Below, one piece after another: positions 62,354 to 64,000 of a stretch of DNA of 64,000 nucleotides. Under the pieces are notes generated by a model that made no database searches, had not been told where the DNA came from, and worked only from the letters and a program-made list of their open reading frames with translations. Position numbers and translations under genes: made by a program. The first letter of the stretch is position 1. Every line of letters begins with the position of its first letter. Source of the stretch: Oceanobacillus kimchii X50 (GTDB lineage: Bacteria > Bacillota > Bacilli > Bacillales > Amphibacillaceae); the NCBI RefSeq assembly GCF_000340475.1, contig NZ_CM001792.1, positions 2,006,659 to 2,070,658 on the forward strand. The letters run 5' to 3'.

Positions 62354-63229
62354 TTATTTTTGTAGAATCTCGTACTCATGCATTAATCTTAACAGTTGCT
62401 GAGAAGCAGGTTCTCCACTTGTTTCATTTAAAGTTTCTACCAATTTATTTATTGAATGTGTTTCTTTCGGTACACTCTCTATTAATGGTTGAATTTTATC
62501 ACTAGTAATTGGATCTGTTGCATTCATTTGATTTGTTAACTCCGTCTGCCAAAAAGAATGAAATGAATCTATCCATTGTACTTCTTCTTTTGTTAACTCT
62601 ACTTCACCTTCAGTGGTACTCCACTCTTTTACGTATAGATCCACATTACCTTGTTGACTTATAGACTCTGATATAGATTGACCCAATTCTTTTGTCGGAG
62701 CAACTCCTGCTAGAAGAAAATATTGATCTTCCCTTTGCCAAATTATTGTTTTTATATCTAAGTCGGTATATTTCTCTTGCCATTCAACTGCGTTCGCCTC
62801 TTCAGAAAATATTCCTGCTTGTATAATATAAGATTGCAATGGTTCTATTTGATATGATTCTGTAGTAACCGTCATCGAAGTTTCAGCATCATTTATCCCA
62901 CCAACAGTTGGAACACCCCCATTGGCTGAAGGTGGAGAATCTACTTGGACAAACATCCGAATTAAGGTAAACCCAAGAACCGATCCGATAATTACTGCAG
63001 ATATAACTGCCATTAATAAGGGCTTAAGCTGAATTGACTTTTGATTTTTTTTATTGGGAAATCCTTTTTTAGATTTTTTTAAAGCGGTTAACACTGGCAG
63101 CTTATCCTGTTCATGCTTTTCTTGGGCAGCAGCTGACTCTTCTGGTGAACTTGAGAATTCCTCTGTAGGTAACTTATACGTCCATTTTTTCCCATTTTTC
63201 TCTACTAATATTGGTTTCTTCTTCTCCAC
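62354..63229 (-). CDS. spoIIB: SPOR-domain protein, probable SpoIIB
   Basis: This 291-residue protein starts with GTG after GGAGGAAC. It has a charged cytoplasmic part, one membrane helix (about 70-92, PLLMAVISAVIIGSVLGFTL), and a SPOR domain at about 128-190 (YIIQAGIFSEEANAVEWQ). SpoIIB takes part in forespore septum thinning and DNA transfer in B. subtilis. It lies between folC and radC; comC and maf, which sit there in B. subtilis, are absent, so the neighbourhood was pruned. Confidence 0.8.
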   Translation of the reverse strand: MEKKKPILVEKNGKKWTYKLPTEEFSSSPEESAAAQEKHEQDKLPVLTALKKSKKGFPNKKNQKSIQLKPLLMAVISAVIIGSVLGFTLIRMFVQVDSPPSANGGVPTVGGINDAETSMTVTTESYQIEPLQSYIIQAGIFSEEANAVEWQEKYTDLDIKTIIWQREDQYFLLAGVAPTKELGQSISESISQQGNVDLYVKEWSTTEGEVELTKEEVQWIDSFHSFWQTELTNQMNATDPITSDKIQPLIESVPKETHSINKLVETLNETSGEPASQQLLRLMHEYEILQK

Positions 63230-63312
63230 AATATGTTCCTCCTGTGCCCAGTAGTATGTCCCTCACTCTAGCACAGGAGATATAAAAAGTAAGACGAAAT
63301 CTGACACTCTTA

Positions 63313-64000
63313 CTAAGAATCGTTCAACATATTTCGCTGCAGTTCTTTTACATAATGTCTTACTAATGATATAAAGTGTAAGGATCCAGTGATATAATAA
63401 CACTCATTCTTATGTTCAAAAGCTGTATCGATGTATTTTTTCCAATCATAAACTAATAATTGTGGTTGATTTGTATCTAAAAGTTCTAATTCCTCCAAAG
63501 ATGGAGCACGAACATGATCAAATGTTGTCACATTTACGTTAGATAGATTTTCTTTCAGACAATTTATCATGTTTTCTACGTCTTTATCCTTAAAAGCTGC
63601 AAATAATATATGATGATCGCTTTTGGAATATTGTCGTTTTACCGCATCAACCAAAGCATGTATACCTTCCAGATTATGTGCCCCATCTACAATTATTGAC
63701 GGATTATTATGGATTTTCTCTAATCTCCCAGGTAATTTAGCTTGTTCTACACCTTCAATTATTTTTTCTTCTGTCAACTGCCAGCCTTGCTCACGAAGTA
63801 AATGTAATCCATAAAGGGCTATAGAAGCATTATAGTGTTGATGTTTTCCACTCATATCTAAATTTATATGAAATTGCTGCTTAGAGATATTAAATATAAA
63901 ACGATTCATTGTGATAGATTCATAAGTGAAATCTTTATCTAAAACAAATAATGGTGAATACATTTCTTCTGTTTTCTTCTCTATTATGTCATATGCAGCC
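63313..64000 (-). CDS. folC: Folylpolyglutamate synthase, C-terminal fragment (FolC)
   Basis: This is about 229 codons at the right edge; the 5' part is outside the window and the reading frame stays open to 64000. It contains HYNASIALYGLHLL and IIVDGAHNLEGIHALV, then ILFAAFKDKDVENMI, typical of the Mur ligase C-terminal part of FolC. The enzyme adds glutamates to folates. It is next to spoIIB, as in B. subtilis. The ATG at 63963 is internal and not a start. Confidence 0.9.
   Translation of the reverse strand, partial: AAYDIIEKKTEEMYSPLFVLDKDFTYESITMNRFIFNISKQQFHINLDMSGKHQHYNASIALYGLHLLREQGWQLTEEKIIEGVEQAKLPGRLEKIHNNPSIIVDGAHNLEGIHALVDAVKRQYSKSDHHILFAAFKDKDVENMINCLKENLSNVNVTTFDHVRAPSLEELELLDTNQPQLLVYDWKKYIDTAFEHKNECYYITGSLHFISLVRHYVKELQRNMLNDS

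Overview
The window looks like a chromosomal segment of a low-GC, endospore-forming member of the Bacillaceae, probably in or near Oceanobacillus/Virgibacillus. The reasons are AT-rich DNA with AGGAGG-type ribosome sites, many sporulation genes (rsfA, spoVB, coxA, safA, spo0B, spoIVFA/FB, spoIIB), T-box aminoacyl-tRNA synthetase leaders, and a gene order that follows the Bacillus subtilis yrr/yrv/yrb-to-mre region. The genus is an inference; no 16S or other marker is present. Almost every gene is on the minus strand.

Region 1 (1-22 kb): the mltG start, yrzB-ruvX-ireB, alaS with a T-box, an AI-2E-type permease, recD2, a TPR protein, the tRNA-thiolation pair mnmA/cysteine desulfurase, and cymR. 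Then come plus-strand rarA and rsfA, a probable 6S RNA, aspS-hisS with a T-box, a yrzK-like gene, an SH3b amidase, dtd and relA. Region 2 (22-32 kb): apt-recJ, secDF, comN, spoVB, an ArsB/NhaD-type permease and yrzE. Region 3 (32-43.8 kb): yajC-tgt-queA-DUF2905-ruvB-ruvA, yebC, coxA, safA, pheA, obg-spo0B and rplU-prp-rpmA. Many short ORFs on the opposite strand are shadows and are left out.

Region 4 (43.8-53.5 kb) is an accessory island between rplU and spoIVFB, which are adjacent in B. subtilis. It encodes a secreted gamma-glutamyltransferase, a secreted D-aminoacylase and a secreted class-A-like serine hydrolase. The first two unrelated enzymes share an inserted LamG-like domain (one and two copies) and a FIMAH-like C-terminal helical domain. 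A decayed fragment of the same LamG-like domain lies at 43.8-44.1 kb, and a frameshifted DUF2512-type gene lies at 53.0-53.4 kb.

Region 5 (53.5-64 kb) is the conserved spoIVFB-spoIVFA, minD-minC, mreD-mreC-mreB, radC, spoIIB, folC block. Here radC is split by a 1,928-nt group II intron exactly inside the JAMM metal motif. Removing the intron restores an intact 229-residue RadC. The intron keeps domain V, a plausible domain VI branch-point A, IBS/EBS pairings and an intact 427-codon ORF. That ORF has the layout of a LtrA-type protein but has lost the reverse-transcriptase catalytic motifs and the endonuclease domain. It looks like a bacterial counterpart of MatK-type splicing-only maturases, and it is the most interesting item in the window.
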